From positions 5,659,299 through 5,723,298 of the forward strand of contig NC_009767.1 in NCBI RefSeq assembly GCF_000017805.1: 64,000 bases of DNA, written 5' to 3'. How positions within the stretch are numbered: the first letter of the stretch is position 1; each line of letters opens with the position of its first letter. Both the position numbers and the translations under genes were made by a program. Shown one piece after another: positions 17,182 to 26,440 of this stretch. The notes beneath the pieces are model-generated. The model saw only the letters and a program-made list of their open reading frames with translations, had not been told where the DNA came from and did no database searches. This stretch comes from Roseiflexus castenholzii DSM 13941 (GTDB lineage: Bacteria > Chloroflexota > Chloroflexia > Chloroflexales > Roseiflexaceae).

Positions 17182-20100
17182 TTAATCTTGCGCCACACCC
17201 TTAACCCCAGTCGCATATAGAATCTCGCGCAGGAACCGTCCCGTGTGCGATGCCTCGATCATGGCGACCTCTTCAGGCGTGCCGACGGCGACGACCGTGC
17301 CGCCGCCGTCGCCGCCCTCCGGTCCCATGTCGATGATCCAGTCTGCGGTCTTAATCACATCGAGGTTGTGTTCAATGACGAGCACGGTGTTGCCCGCATC
17401 CACAAGACGGTGCAGCACGGTGAGCAGGCGCTGCACATCGGCAAAGTGCAACCCGGTGGTCGGTTCATCGAGAATATACATGGTACGACCGGTTGCAACG
17501 CGCGCCAGTTCTTTCGCAAGTTTCACCCGTTGCGCCTCGCCGCCGGAAAGGGTCGTCGCCGATTGCCCGAGTTTGATGTAGTCCAGCCCGACATCGTGCA
17601 ACGTCTGGAGCATGCGCTTGATACGCGGCACATTGTCGAAGAACTCCAGCGCCGTCTGAACGTCCATATCAAGGACATCGGCGATTGATTTGCCTTTGTA
17701 CTTGACCTGCAACGTTTCGCGGTTGTACCGTTTGCCCTTGCAGACATCGCAGCGCACCCAGACATCTGCCAGGAACTGCATATCGATGCGTTTTTCGCCA
17801 TTGCCCTCGCAGGCTTCGCAGCGCCCGCCCTTCAGGTTGAACGAGAAGCGACCGGCGTTATAGCCACGTAGTTTCGCTTCATTAGTCGAGGCGAATAGTT
17901 CACGAATCAGGTCGAACAGTTTGACATACGTCGCCGGGTTCGAGCGCGGCGTCCGCCCGATTGGTTGCTGATCGATATCGATCACCTTATCGAGATGCTC
18001 CAACCCGCGCAGCGCGCGGAATGGTCCCGGCTTCAACTGAGCGCGATGCAGGCGATTCGCCAGCGCCGGGTAGAGCGTCTCGGTGATCAGTGACGACTTA
18101 CCCGAACCGGACACTCCGGTGACGCACATAAAGACCCCCAGCGGAAAGCGAACAGTCACATCACGCAGGTTGTTCATCGTGGCGCCTTCGAGTTCGAGCC
18201 ACGGTCCCTCCGCCAGATCGGACTGATGATCTACCCGGCGACGACGCGGCGCATCCTGCAATCCATTGGCAACCGGACGCACCCGCGCAGTGCGGCGCTG
18301 CTGCGGCGTAGGGATCTCAAGTCGCCCCGCGAGATACGCACCGGTCAGCGACTCGGGCGATGCCGCCACGACATTGGGCGGACCAGCGGCGACGACCTGA
18401 CCGCCCTTGACCCCGGCGCCCGGACCAAAATCGATGATCCAGTCAGCCGCCTGCATGGTTTCCAGATCGTGCTCAACCACCACGACGGTGTTGCCCAGGT
18501 CGCGCAGTTTGAGCAGCGTATCGAGGAGTTTGCGATTGTCGCGCTGATGTAGCCCGATGCTCGGCTCGTCGAGAATGTACGTTACACCCACAAGACCAGA
18601 GCCGATCTGCGATGCGAGACGGATGCGTTGCGCCTCACCGCCGGAGAGCGTCGGCGCGGGACGTTCCAGCGTCAGGTAATGAAGACCGACATTCAGCAGA
18701 AAGCCGAGCCGTTCACGAATTTCTTTCAGCACATCGTTGACAATCGCCATCTGATAATCGGTCAATGGCGTCACTGCACCGTGATGCGCAGCGCCATTTC
18801 CTGCCACAACCCCGGGCATCACCTGACCCTCCAGGTCTGCCAGATGCGCGATGTTGCCGGAAATGCCGCTCAGGGCATTCACCCATGCCAGTGCCCCGGC
18901 AATCGTCATCCGTGTCACGTCGCGGATTGACAATCCGCCAACCCGGACCGCCAGGCTTTCGGGGCGCAGGCGCGCGCCGCTGCACGCCGGGCAGGGTTGC
19001 TCACTCATAAAACTCTGGTAATACTCGCGTGTGTAGTCGCTGCCCGTCTGCTGAAAACGGCGGCGAATCTCGCTTGCCAGCCCTTCCCAGGTGCGGGTAA
19101 ACTCACCTCGGCTATCGCCGCCTTCATCACCCCACTGGAAACGTATCCGCTCTTTCCCGCTGCCATAGATGATGACGTGACGCGCCTGTTCGCTGAGTTG
19201 TTCCCAAGGCGTATCGAGATCGAATCCATAGTGCCGGGCAATCGCCAGCAGCGCGCGGTACCCCCACGAGTCACGCTTCTTGCGCAGTTCGCCCCAATAC
19301 GTCACCGCACCTTCGTGCAGGGTCAGCGATGGGTTGGGAACGAGCAGGAGCGGATCGACTTCGAGCCGGACGCCAAGACCGGTGCATTCGGGGCAGGCGC
19401 CCTGCGGACTGTTGAACGAGAACATTTGCGGCGAGAGTTCAGGGAACGAAATACCGCAGTGCGTGCAAGTATTGGCTTCGCTCATCAACCATTCTTCGGC
19501 GGCGCCCGTTTTGTTCTGAATGCTGATGATCAACTGCCCCTCGCCGACCCGCAGCGCCTGCTCGACACTATCGGTCAGTCGGGTCACAAAAGCGTCCCAC
19601 TCACTCTGGGAACCTTCCTGTGCTCGACCGATGGGAGCGTCAGAAGAGCGCACCTGATCACGCGCGGCGTCGCGCGCCGGCATCGCCAGACGGTCAATGA
19701 CAATCTCAATCGTATGCTTGACCTTCTTATTGAGTTTGATCTCGCCCGCCAGATCGAAAATCTCGCCATCGACGCGCACCCGCGCGAACCCCTCGGCGCG
19801 CGCTTCCGCGAAGACATCTTTATACTCGCCCTTGCGCTGCGACACAAGCGGCGCCAGCACCATAAAGCGCGTCCCTGTCGGCAGGGTCAGCACCCGATTG
19901 ACCATCTGCTCGGCGCTCTGCGAACTGACCGGACGACCACACACGTGACAGTGCTGCGTCCCGACGCGGGCATACAGCAAACGGAGGTAGTCATAAATCT
20001 CGGTAACAGTGCCGACCGTCGAGCGTGGATTCTTCGAGGCGCTTTTCTGCTCGATGGCGATCGCGGGCGACAACCCCTCGATGGCATCGACTTTCGGTTT

Positions 20101-20313
20101 TTCCATCTGACCGAGAAACTGCCGTGCATATGCCGAGAGCGACTCGACGTATCGGCGCTGCCCTTCGGCGTACAACGTGTCGAACGCCAGCGACGACTTG
20201 CCCGACCCGGAGACGCCGGTCAGAACAACCAGTTTATCACGCGGGATTTCCAGGTCGATCCCTTTCAGATTGTGCTCACGCGCACCTTTGATGACAATAG
20301 CATCTTTTGCCAT
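17182..20313 (-). CDS. uvrA: UvrABC excision nuclease subunit A
   Basis: This is the damage-recognition ATPase of nucleotide excision repair. The 1043-residue chain has both ABC halves. The first Walker A is GVSGSGKSSLAFDTLYAEGQ, with QFLGQMEKPKVD and EGLSPAIAIEQK after it. Zinc motifs include CHVCGRP, CTHCGIS with CPECTGLG, and CEACEGNG with CDVCKGKRYN. Signatures are TLSGGEAQRIRLASQIGS and TLSGGEAQRVKLAKEL. It is about 80 residues longer than usual, through insertions near residues 230-260 and 500-530. ATG 20313 was chosen because a strong promoter lies at 20422-20450, inside the longer alternative frame. Confidence 0.97.
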   Translation of the reverse strand: MAKDAIVIKGAREHNLKGIDLEIPRDKLVVLTGVSGSGKSSLAFDTLYAEGQRRYVESLSAYARQFLGQMEKPKVDAIEGLSPAIAIEQKSASKNPRSTVGTVTEIYDYLRLLYARVGTQHCHVCGRPVSSQSAEQMVNRVLTLPTGTRFMVLAPLVSQRKGEYKDVFAEARAEGFARVRVDGEIFDLAGEIKLNKKVKHTIEIVIDRLAMPARDAARDQVRSSDAPIGRAQEGSQSEWDAFVTRLTDSVEQALRVGEGQLIISIQNKTGAAEEWLMSEANTCTHCGISFPELSPQMFSFNSPQGACPECTGLGVRLEVDPLLLVPNPSLTLHEGAVTYWGELRKKRDSWGYRALLAIARHYGFDLDTPWEQLSEQARHVIIYGSGKERIRFQWGDEGGDSRGEFTRTWEGLASEIRRRFQQTGSDYTREYYQSFMSEQPCPACSGARLRPESLAVRVGGLSIRDVTRMTIAGALAWVNALSGISGNIAHLADLEGQVMPGVVAGNGAAHHGAVTPLTDYQMAIVNDVLKEIRERLGFLLNVGLHYLTLERPAPTLSGGEAQRIRLASQIGSGLVGVTYILDEPSIGLHQRDNRKLLDTLLKLRDLGNTVVVVEHDLETMQAADWIIDFGPGAGVKGGQVVAAGPPNVVAASPESLTGAYLAGRLEIPTPQQRRTARVRPVANGLQDAPRRRRVDHQSDLAEGPWLELEGATMNNLRDVTVRFPLGVFMCVTGVSGSGKSSLITETLYPALANRLHRAQLKPGPFRALRGLEHLDKVIDIDQQPIGRTPRSNPATYVKLFDLIRELFASTNEAKLRGYNAGRFSFNLKGGRCEACEGNGEKRIDMQFLADVWVRCDVCKGKRYNRETLQVKYKGKSIADVLDMDVQTALEFFDNVPRIKRMLQTLHDVGLDYIKLGQSATTLSGGEAQRVKLAKELARVATGRTMYILDEPTTGLHFADVQRLLTVLHRLVDAGNTVLVIEHNLDVIKTADWIIDMGPEGGDGGGTVVAVGTPEEVAMIEASHTGRFLREILYATGVKGVAQD

Positions 20314-20421
20314 GATCTGGCGACCTTTCGCAGCATAAAGCGCTGGTCCGCAACCATACGCAGGCACTGCTCGTGGAGCGCATCCACAGCCGTGCTGTAC
20401 ATACGTGAACAGGTGTGCGAT

Positions 20422-20450
20422 AGTATAGCACTGCATGAATGCCGGGTCAA
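20422..20450 (-). promoter_or_regulatory. Strong promoter of uvrA
   Basis: On the minus strand TTGACC (20445-20450), a 17-base spacer and TATACT (20422-20427) with a TGC extended -10. This gives a leader of about 100 bases and rules out the upstream start at 20493. Confidence 0.7.
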
Positions 20451-20533
20451 TCACAGCGCTGCTACGGGATCGTGCAACGAATCCGACATACATACCTGTG
20501 CCGCCAGGCGGCGCTGCGGGCTCATGAAGATCA

Positions 20534-20715
20534 AGAATTAAATCCGGTAAATCTGCGCCGTCAGGTTGCGCATTCGCGGAACTGCGGGCTAAAGCCCTCG
20601 CTGAGTTCGTGAAAGCCCCTTTGGGGCTTCAATGTCCTGAGCAAGGGCTTTAGCCCGCAGCTCATAGAATGAGCGATTCGGCAGACAGGTATACCAGATT
20701 CATTATCTTAATTCT
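20534..20715. repeat. 182-bp palindromic repeat, left copy flanking the IS
   Basis: It starts AGAATTAA and ends TTAATTCT. Inside are a 15-base inverted pair, GCGGGCTAAAGCCCT at 20584-20598 and its complement at 20644-20658, with a nested AAGCCCC/GGGGCTT hairpin. It is nearly identical over its whole length to 22568-22749. Confidence 0.85.
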
Positions 20716-22567
20716 GACTCCACTGCAAAAACGAGAAGACAAAACTGCTCCGAATACCCTCCTCAAAACGGGCAAATCTTAATATCATCCAGCCAACCCC
20801 TTTGAGGAGAAAACCATGTTCCGCAAAAACACCCGTCACTGGCAAATTCCGCTCACCAGCCATGTGGATGAACTGCCCGAACCGCTGCGCCGCCGCCTGG
20901 AGAACTCCTGGGCCGGCACCTTCTACCGCGAATTCTTCTCCCGTCTGGACGAAGGCCCCTTTGCCGTGTTGTACAGCGACCTGATTTCACGTCCCAACGT
21001 GCCGGTGAATGTGCTGGTCGGGCTGGAATTTCTCAAAGCCGCCAACGGCTGGACGGATGAAGAGATGTACGATCACTTCTGTTATGACGTCCAGGTGCGC
21101 TATGCCCTGGGCTACCGCCAATTGAGCGAAGGCTGCTTCGACTTGCGCACGCTGTATTATTTTCGAGAACGGCTGGCACAACATGCCCAGGAGACGGGCG
21201 AAAACCTGCTGGAACGCGCCTTTGAGCAAGTGACGGGCGAACAGCTGCGCGCCTTCTCCATCAAGAGCGGTAAACAACGCATGGACAGCACCCTGCTGGC
21301 CTCCAACATCCGCCAGATGGGGCGCATCCAGCTGCTGGTGACAGTGCTGCAGCGCGTCTGGCGCATGCTCAGCGAAGCAGACCAGCAGCGCTATGCCCAA
21401 CGCTTCGAGCGATACACCAAAGGCCACCCCGGGCAGTATATCTATCGGCTGAAGAAGGAAGAGTGGCCGGAGCATCTGCAGCGCATCGGGGAAGACATGC
21501 GCACCCTGTTGCAGGAACTGCAGGCCGCCTACGGAGAACAGCCGACCTATGCGGTGCTGGCGCGGGTGTTTGCCGAGCATTTCCGCCTGGAGAAGGAGAA
21601 ACTACAGGTCAAAGAAGCCAGCGAATTGAGCGCCCGCAGCCTGCAATCGCCGGACGACCTGGAAGCCACCTACCGCGAAAAGCACGGCAAATCTTCACGC
21701 GGGTATGTGGTCAACCTCACCGAAACCTGCGACCCGGACAACCCGCTGCAACTGGTGACCAAAATCCAGGTCGCGCCCAATGTCACCGATGACAGCGCCC
21801 TGCTGGCCGAAGCCTTGCCCGACCTGAAGGAACGCACCGGGCTGGAAGAACTCTACACCGATGGCGCCTACGGCAGCGCCGAGAACGATAAGCGTTTGGC
21901 TGAACAGGAGGTGACGCTGATCCAGAGCGCCATCCGCGGGCGCAAGCGAAAGGAAGAGCGGCTGTACCTGGATGATTTTACGCTGCCAGGCGACACTCAC
22001 AACGGAGCGCTGAACCTGACCTGTCCACACGCTCAGCAAGCGCCCGTGAGAGGCGCCAAACAGGGCAAATCGTATCGCGCCACCTTTGACGCGCAGGTTT
22101 GTGGGAACTGTCCCTTGCAGCCCCGGTGTCCGGTGCAGCCTCGCAAAAATGGAGAAGCTGTACTGCTCTTCACGGAGGAAGACTTGCGCCGGGCGCAGCG
22201 GCGGCGCAGGATGCGTCAGGCGGACTCGGGAGAACGGAACCTGCGTTCTGCCACTGAAGCGAGCATCCGCAGTCTCAAGCATCCCTTCCCGGCGGGCAAG
22301 TTACCGGTACGGGGACGTTTTCGAGCCGCCTGTCTGCTGATTGGTTCCGCCGCCGTGATGACCGTGCGGCGGATACACCGTTACCTGCAGAGCCAGATAG
22401 CAGGAAATCGGCCAGGAGAGCAGGCAAAAAGGATGACAAAACGCCTGGCAGAACAGGCGGAACATGTTTTTTTTTTTGGCCGGACGCTTTTGCAGGCCTT
22501 TGGACTTTACCGCCGAATCAACAGCCCGGTTTTGACCTGGTAAGGTTCAGATTTTTGCAGAGGAGTC
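20716..22567 (+). mobile_element. IS1182-type insertion sequence
   Basis: This 1852-bp element carries one transposase gene. Its ends are inverted: GACTCCACTGCAAAAA at 20716-20731 and TTTTTGCAGAGGAGTC at 22552-22567, matching at 15 of 16 positions. The match extends outward through TTAATTCT/AGAATTAA, which are also the ends of the 182-bp repeats that touch it on both sides. No separate short target duplication can be distinguished. The transposase frame is intact, so the element may be recent. Confidence 0.85.
20816..22543 (+). CDS. IS1182-family transposase
   Basis: The 575-residue protein catalyses transposition of the surrounding element. The N-terminus (FYREFFSRLDEGPFAVLYSD, then PVNVLVGLEFLKAANGWTDE) is typical of the family. 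An RNase H-like DDE core follows, with first Asp likely in KQRMDSTLLASNIR, the second in LEELYTDGAYGS, and the Glu in ATEASIRSLKHPFPAGKLP. A Cys cluster (CGNCPLQPRC) lies before the Glu. The start has a GAGGAG ribosome site. A run of 11 T at 22467-22477, encoding three Phe near the C-terminus, could permit slippage. Confidence 0.93.
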   Translation: MFRKNTRHWQIPLTSHVDELPEPLRRRLENSWAGTFYREFFSRLDEGPFAVLYSDLISRPNVPVNVLVGLEFLKAANGWTDEEMYDHFCYDVQVRYALGYRQLSEGCFDLRTLYYFRERLAQHAQETGENLLERAFEQVTGEQLRAFSIKSGKQRMDSTLLASNIRQMGRIQLLVTVLQRVWRMLSEADQQRYAQRFERYTKGHPGQYIYRLKKEEWPEHLQRIGEDMRTLLQELQAAYGEQPTYAVLARVFAEHFRLEKEKLQVKEASELSARSLQSPDDLEATYREKHGKSSRGYVVNLTETCDPDNPLQLVTKIQVAPNVTDDSALLAEALPDLKERTGLEELYTDGAYGSAENDKRLAEQEVTLIQSAIRGRKRKEERLYLDDFTLPGDTHNGALNLTCPHAQQAPVRGAKQGKSYRATFDAQVCGNCPLQPRCPVQPRKNGEAVLLFTEEDLRRAQRRRRMRQADSGERNLRSATEASIRSLKHPFPAGKLPVRGRFRAACLLIGSAAVMTVRRIHRYLQSQIAGNRPGEQAKRMTKRLAEQAEHVFFFGRTLLQAFGLYRRINSPVLTW

Positions 22568-22749
22568 AGAATTAAATCCGGTAAATCTGCGCCGTCAGGT
22601 TGCGCATTCGCGGCACTGCGGGCTAAAGCCTTCGCTGAGTTCGTGAAAGCCCCTTTGGGGCTTCAATGTCCTGAGCAAGGGCTTTAGCCCGCAGCTCATA
22701 GAATGAGCGATTCGGCAGACAGGTATACCAGATTCATTATCTTAATTCT
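22568..22749. repeat. 182-bp palindromic repeat, right copy flanking the IS
   Basis: Same length, same AGAATTAA/TTAATTCT ends and nearly the same sequence as 20534-20715; visible differences are GGCACTG for GGAACTG and CCTTCGC for CCCTCGC. The remaining 200 bases to the MFS gene (22750-22949) hold another partial AAGCCCTCGCTCAG motif and no gene. Confidence 0.85.
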
Positions 22750-22949
22750 CATAAGCCCTCGCTCAGTGAGTGGAAGCCCCGGAGAAGATTTCAGAATATC
22801 AGCAGGGTTTCAAGCGCCCCAGTAATACCGGCGTTATTTTTTAACCTTCATCATCCCAGCGCTGGAATGCGACCCGATCATTCGCACCCGAACCCATAAC
22901 ACCTTTTGGGTATACGTACTACAGGGCGCAAAGAGTTTTCCGGCAGACT

Positions 22950-24254
22950 TTAAGGGCGCTCTTTCCCAAAAAACCACCATGTGACAGCAACCGAGAGTGC
23001 ATACAGGATCGCTGTTGCGACGAACAGCGGACCAAAGCCATACCGTTCCTGAACAAAAGTGCTGATCAAGGGAGCAATGAGAAACCCGATGCTGTACGCT
23101 GCTCCCAGCAGACCGATCATGAACGGACGCGCACTTTCCTCAGTCTGTTCCATCGCATAGGCGTCGTAGAGCGGCGATGCCATATTGGATGCCATCACCC
23201 GCGCCAGCGCCGCCGCAATTGCGAGCCACAGATCCGACGCCGCTCCCAGGATCAGCAGCAACGGCACGCCGATAGCGCGGGTCACCGCCACGGTGCGCAT
23301 CTTCCCCAGCCGCGCCGCCAGCGCCGGACCGGTCAATGACGCCAGACCGGTCGCCACATCGAATCCGGCGAAGAGTACGCCGAGCGCGCGATTGTCGAGG
23401 CCAAACCGTTCGCGGAAGTAGAGGTTGAGGTAAGGGATGAGCAACGCCGCGCCCCACGAGATCAGGAACGGCGGCAGCAGCAGTTTCGCCACAAACGCTG
23501 GCTTGCGCAACAAAGCGCGTAGTGGCGTCGGAAGACGCCAGAACCATGGTTGGGCAACCAACAGCCAGGAGGGAAGACCACCGAAGAACGATCCTGTACC
23601 CGAAGGTGAGGCGCCGCTTTCAGGCAAGGGTGACTCTGGCGCTCGTTCCGGTTCACGAATCAGGAACAACGGTGGAAGCGATGCCAGTACCCCAATCCCG
23701 GCGATCGCAAAAACGGCGCGATAGGTCGCGCCACTGTCGGCGGGAGCGCCAAGCACGTGACTCAGCGTATCGGCGATGAACCCTGCGCCCAGGTTGCCGA
23801 TGCCGCTCAACCCAACGGCGACTGCGGCGCTGGCGCTGAACAGATCATCGCGAGTGGCGTCGTTGCTGAGGCGCATCATGAGAGGTGCAGCAGTCACCTG
23901 CATCAGCACGGACGCCATTCCCATCAGAGCGGCAGAACAGATGAGCAGCGCCGCCTGCGGAAAAGCGGCGAACAACAGAATGCCGGCGGCATACAACGCC
24001 ACCGACGTTATGATCGCAGCGCGCAATCCCAGGCGCTGCACGCCCAACCAGAGCGGCAAGCTCAACAGCGCCGCAACCGCCTGTGTGACTGTTTGCAGGA
24101 TGCCAAGGAAGCCACGGGAATAACCGAGCGCCAGCACCGCCAGATTGTAGTACAGCCCCACCACCGAAAGGCTGAGCGTAAGGATCGCCAGGTGCAGAAG
24201 ATAGCGACGCGCGTCGGTTTTCAGTGCGCGCCAGCGTTCGATAATGTGGTGCAT
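22950..24254 (-). CDS. Major facilitator superfamily transporter
   Basis: This is a 434-residue secondary transporter with about twelve hydrophobic helices in two halves, divided by a charged loop near residues 195-235 (LIREPERAPE). Family features include GYSRGFLGILQTV in helix 2, LSGIGNLGAGFIAD in the first half and FAGFDVATGLASLTGPALAARLGKMR at the start of the second half. The substrate cannot be inferred; no pathway genes are adjacent. Its upstream region on the minus strand is the palindromic array at 24271-25376, and no standard promoter was recognised there. Confidence 0.85.
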   Translation of the reverse strand: MHHIIERWRALKTDARRYLLHLAILTLSLSVVGLYYNLAVLALGYSRGFLGILQTVTQAVAALLSLPLWLGVQRLGLRAAIITSVALYAAGILLFAAFPQAALLICSAALMGMASVLMQVTAAPLMMRLSNDATRDDLFSASAAVAVGLSGIGNLGAGFIADTLSHVLGAPADSGATYRAVFAIAGIGVLASLPPLFLIREPERAPESPLPESGASPSGTGSFFGGLPSWLLVAQPWFWRLPTPLRALLRKPAFVAKLLLPPFLISWGAALLIPYLNLYFRERFGLDNRALGVLFAGFDVATGLASLTGPALAARLGKMRTVAVTRAIGVPLLLILGAASDLWLAIAAALARVMASNMASPLYDAYAMEQTEESARPFMIGLLGAAYSIGFLIAPLISTFVQERYGFGPLFVATAILYALSVAVTWWFFGKERP

Positions 24255-24270
24255 GCAATGTTTCTATGTG

Positions 24271-25376
24271 GGCGCCGCTCACCTCGCGCCTCGCCCCTCG
24301 CCCCTCGCGCCTCGCGCCTCGCCCCTCGCCCCTCGCCACCAATGCGAGATAAATCTCGCGCTACGCCTTGGTCGGGACCCTCTTGCCTCGCCCCTCGCCC
24401 CTCGCCCCTCGCCACCAATGCGAGATAAATCTCGCGCTACGCCTTGGTCGGGACCCTCGCCCCTCGCGCCTCGCGCCTCGCCCCTCGCCCCTCGCCACCA
24501 ATGCGAGATAAATCTCGCGCTACGCCTTGGTCGGGACCCTCTTGCCTCGCCCCTCGCGCCTCGCCCCTCGCGCCTCTTGCCCCGCCTCGCCCCTCGCCAC
24601 CAATGCGAGATACATCTCGCGCTACGCCATGGTCGGGACCCTCGCCCCTCGCGCCTCGCCCCTCGCCCCTCGCCACCAATGCGAGATAAATCTCGCGCTA
24701 CGCCTTGGTCGGGACCCTCGCCCCTCGCGCCTCGCCCCTCGCCCCTCGCCCCTCGCCACCAATGCGAGATAAATCTCGCGCTACGCCTTGGTCGGGACCC
24801 TCGCCCCTCGCGCCTCGCGCCTCGCCCCTCGCCACCAAATGGTCAGGACCCTCGCCCCTCGCGCCTCGCCCCTCGCGCCTCTTGCCCCGCCTCGCCCCTC
24901 GCCACCAATGCGAGATACATCTCGCGCTACGCCATGGTCGGGACCCTCTTGCCTCGCCCCTCGCGCCTCGCCCCTCGCGCCTCTTGCCCCGCCTCGCCCC
25001 TCGCCACCAATGCGAGATACATCTCGCGCTACGCTATGATAAGTCTCGCGCTACGCCATGGTCGGGACCCTCGCCCCTCGCGCCTCGCCCCTCGCGCCTC
25101 TTGCCCCGCCTCGCCCCTCGCCACCAATGCGAGATACATCTCGCGCTACGCCATAATAAGTCTCGCGCTACGCCATGGTCGGGCGCCGCTCCCCTCGCGC
25201 CTCTCCACCAATGCGAGATACATCTCGCGCTACGCTATGATAAGTCTCGCGCTACGCCATGGTCGGGCGCCGCTCCCCTCGCGCCTCTCCACCAATGCGA
25301 GATACATCTCGCGCTACGCTATGATAAGTCTCGCGCTACGCCATGGTCGGGCGCCGCTCCCCTCGCGCCTCTCCCC
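24271..25376. repeat. Tandem array with 11 GCGAGAT-ATCTCGC palindromes
   Basis: The unit combines the palindrome GCGAGATAAATCTCGC (or GCGAGATACATCTCGC), then GCTACGCCTTGGTCGGG and a CCCCTCGCGCCTCG-type C-rich stretch. Palindromes start at 24344, 24420, 24503, 24605, 24681, 24764, 24910, 25012, 25129, 25213 and 25297, so spacing is 76-146 bases; a decayed unit lies near 24840. The last two units repeat with an exact 84-base period. It fills the whole gap between the MFS and aldo/keto reductase genes. Long frames across it are artefacts of the repeat. Confidence 0.9.
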
Positions 25377-26348
25377 TCACTTGAACCGATGCTCCTCCGG
25401 GTCGTTCGTGTCGAACCCCACGGCATCAAGGCGCTGCCAGAGGTCGTCGGGAATTGGGACGCGCGCCAGGTCCAGGGTGGCGGCGATGCGTTCTGGCTTA
25501 CTGACGCCGACAACGGTCGAGGTGATGCGCGGATCGCGCAAGGAAAACTGCAATGCCGCAGCCGCCAGCGGAACACCATACTCCTGGCAGACCGCCGCCA
25601 TAGCGCGCACCCGCTCAACAAGCGCCGGTGGCGCGTCCTGATAGGCGTAGCGCGCGTAAGCGTCCGGTCCTTTGGCGAGAATACCACTGCCATATGGTGC
25701 TGCATTCACTACCGCGACACCCCGACTGACTGCCACATCGAGGAGCGGTTCTGCCGAGCGGTTCAGCAGGGTATAGCGGTTATGCGTCTCAACTGCCATA
25801 AATGCGCCGGTTTCGACATAACGAATGAGCATGTCAATCGGACCGCCGGAAATGCCGATATGCGCGATGATCCCTTCTGCCTGGAACCGCTGCAAGACCT
25901 CCAATGGTCCGCCTTTGCCCATAACATTCTCGAACGTCGTATGCTCCGGGTCGTGGATGTACACAAACTGCAGGCGATCCAGACCCAACAACGTCAGGCT
26001 ACGCTCGACCGAGCGCCTGATCTGGTCGCCGCTAAAATCGCCGGTTGCCGCATCACGGTCGGCTTTCGTTGCCAGCACAACGCCATCTGGCAACCCGCCA
26101 ATCATTGCGAGGACCTTGCCGATCCGGCGTTCACTCTCACCATCGCCGTAGATCGCGGCAGTGTCGAAAAAATTGATCGGACTGCGGAAGGCTTCGAGCA
26201 GGGTTGCAATTGCCTGATCCTCGGCAACGCTGTAAGCGAACGTTTCGGGCATATTGCCGAGCGGTGCGCACCCGACACAGAGCGGCGTCACCTGAAACCC
26301 GGTGCGACCCAATGGACGACGTGGCAGAGACAGTGGTATGTCGATCAT
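25377..26348 (-). CDS. Aldo/keto reductase, aldose/fucose dehydrogenase-like
   Basis: This NAD(P)-dependent oxidoreductase has 323 residues and a TIM-barrel fold. The catalytic tetrad is visible: Asp in FFDTAAIYG, Tyr in the same motif, Lys in VVLATKADRD and His in QFVYIHDPE. The start RRPLGRTGFQVTPLCVGCAPLG and the closing VVGVSKPERI are typical of the subgroup containing L-fucose and D-threo-aldose dehydrogenases, so a sugar substrate is the best guess. It is driven by a near-consensus promoter at 26391-26419. Its 3' end meets the tandem palindrome array directly. Confidence 0.88.
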   Translation of the reverse strand: MIDIPLSLPRRPLGRTGFQVTPLCVGCAPLGNMPETFAYSVAEDQAIATLLEAFRSPINFFDTAAIYGDGESERRIGKVLAMIGGLPDGVVLATKADRDAATGDFSGDQIRRSVERSLTLLGLDRLQFVYIHDPEHTTFENVMGKGGPLEVLQRFQAEGIIAHIGISGGPIDMLIRYVETGAFMAVETHNRYTLLNRSAEPLLDVAVSRGVAVVNAAPYGSGILAKGPDAYARYAYQDAPPALVERVRAMAAVCQEYGVPLAAAALQFSLRDPRITSTVVGVSKPERIAATLDLARVPIPDDLWQRLDAVGFDTNDPEEHRFK

Positions 26349-26390
26349 GGCAGAAACCCCGTTAGTTATGGAGAAGAAGTATTGAGGCGG

Positions 26391-26419
26391 ATTATCGCAA
26401 GGGATAGGGCAGGTGTCAA
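26391..26419 (-). promoter_or_regulatory. Near-consensus promoter of the aldo/keto reductase gene
   Basis: On the minus strand a perfect TTGACA (26414-26419), a 17-base spacer and GATAAT (26391-26396) with TGC extended -10. The leader to the ATG at 26348 is about 37 bases. Confidence 0.75.
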
Positions 26420-26440
26420 ACGAAGCGCGCTACGCCGGCA

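Noticed and set aside
18997..20541. A 514-codon plus-strand frame
   Set aside because: It is antisense to uvrA, which is unmistakable on the other strand.
24271..25376. Palindrome array considered as a CRISPR array
   Set aside because: Linkers are near-identical low-complexity sequence rather than unique spacers, and no cas gene is nearby.
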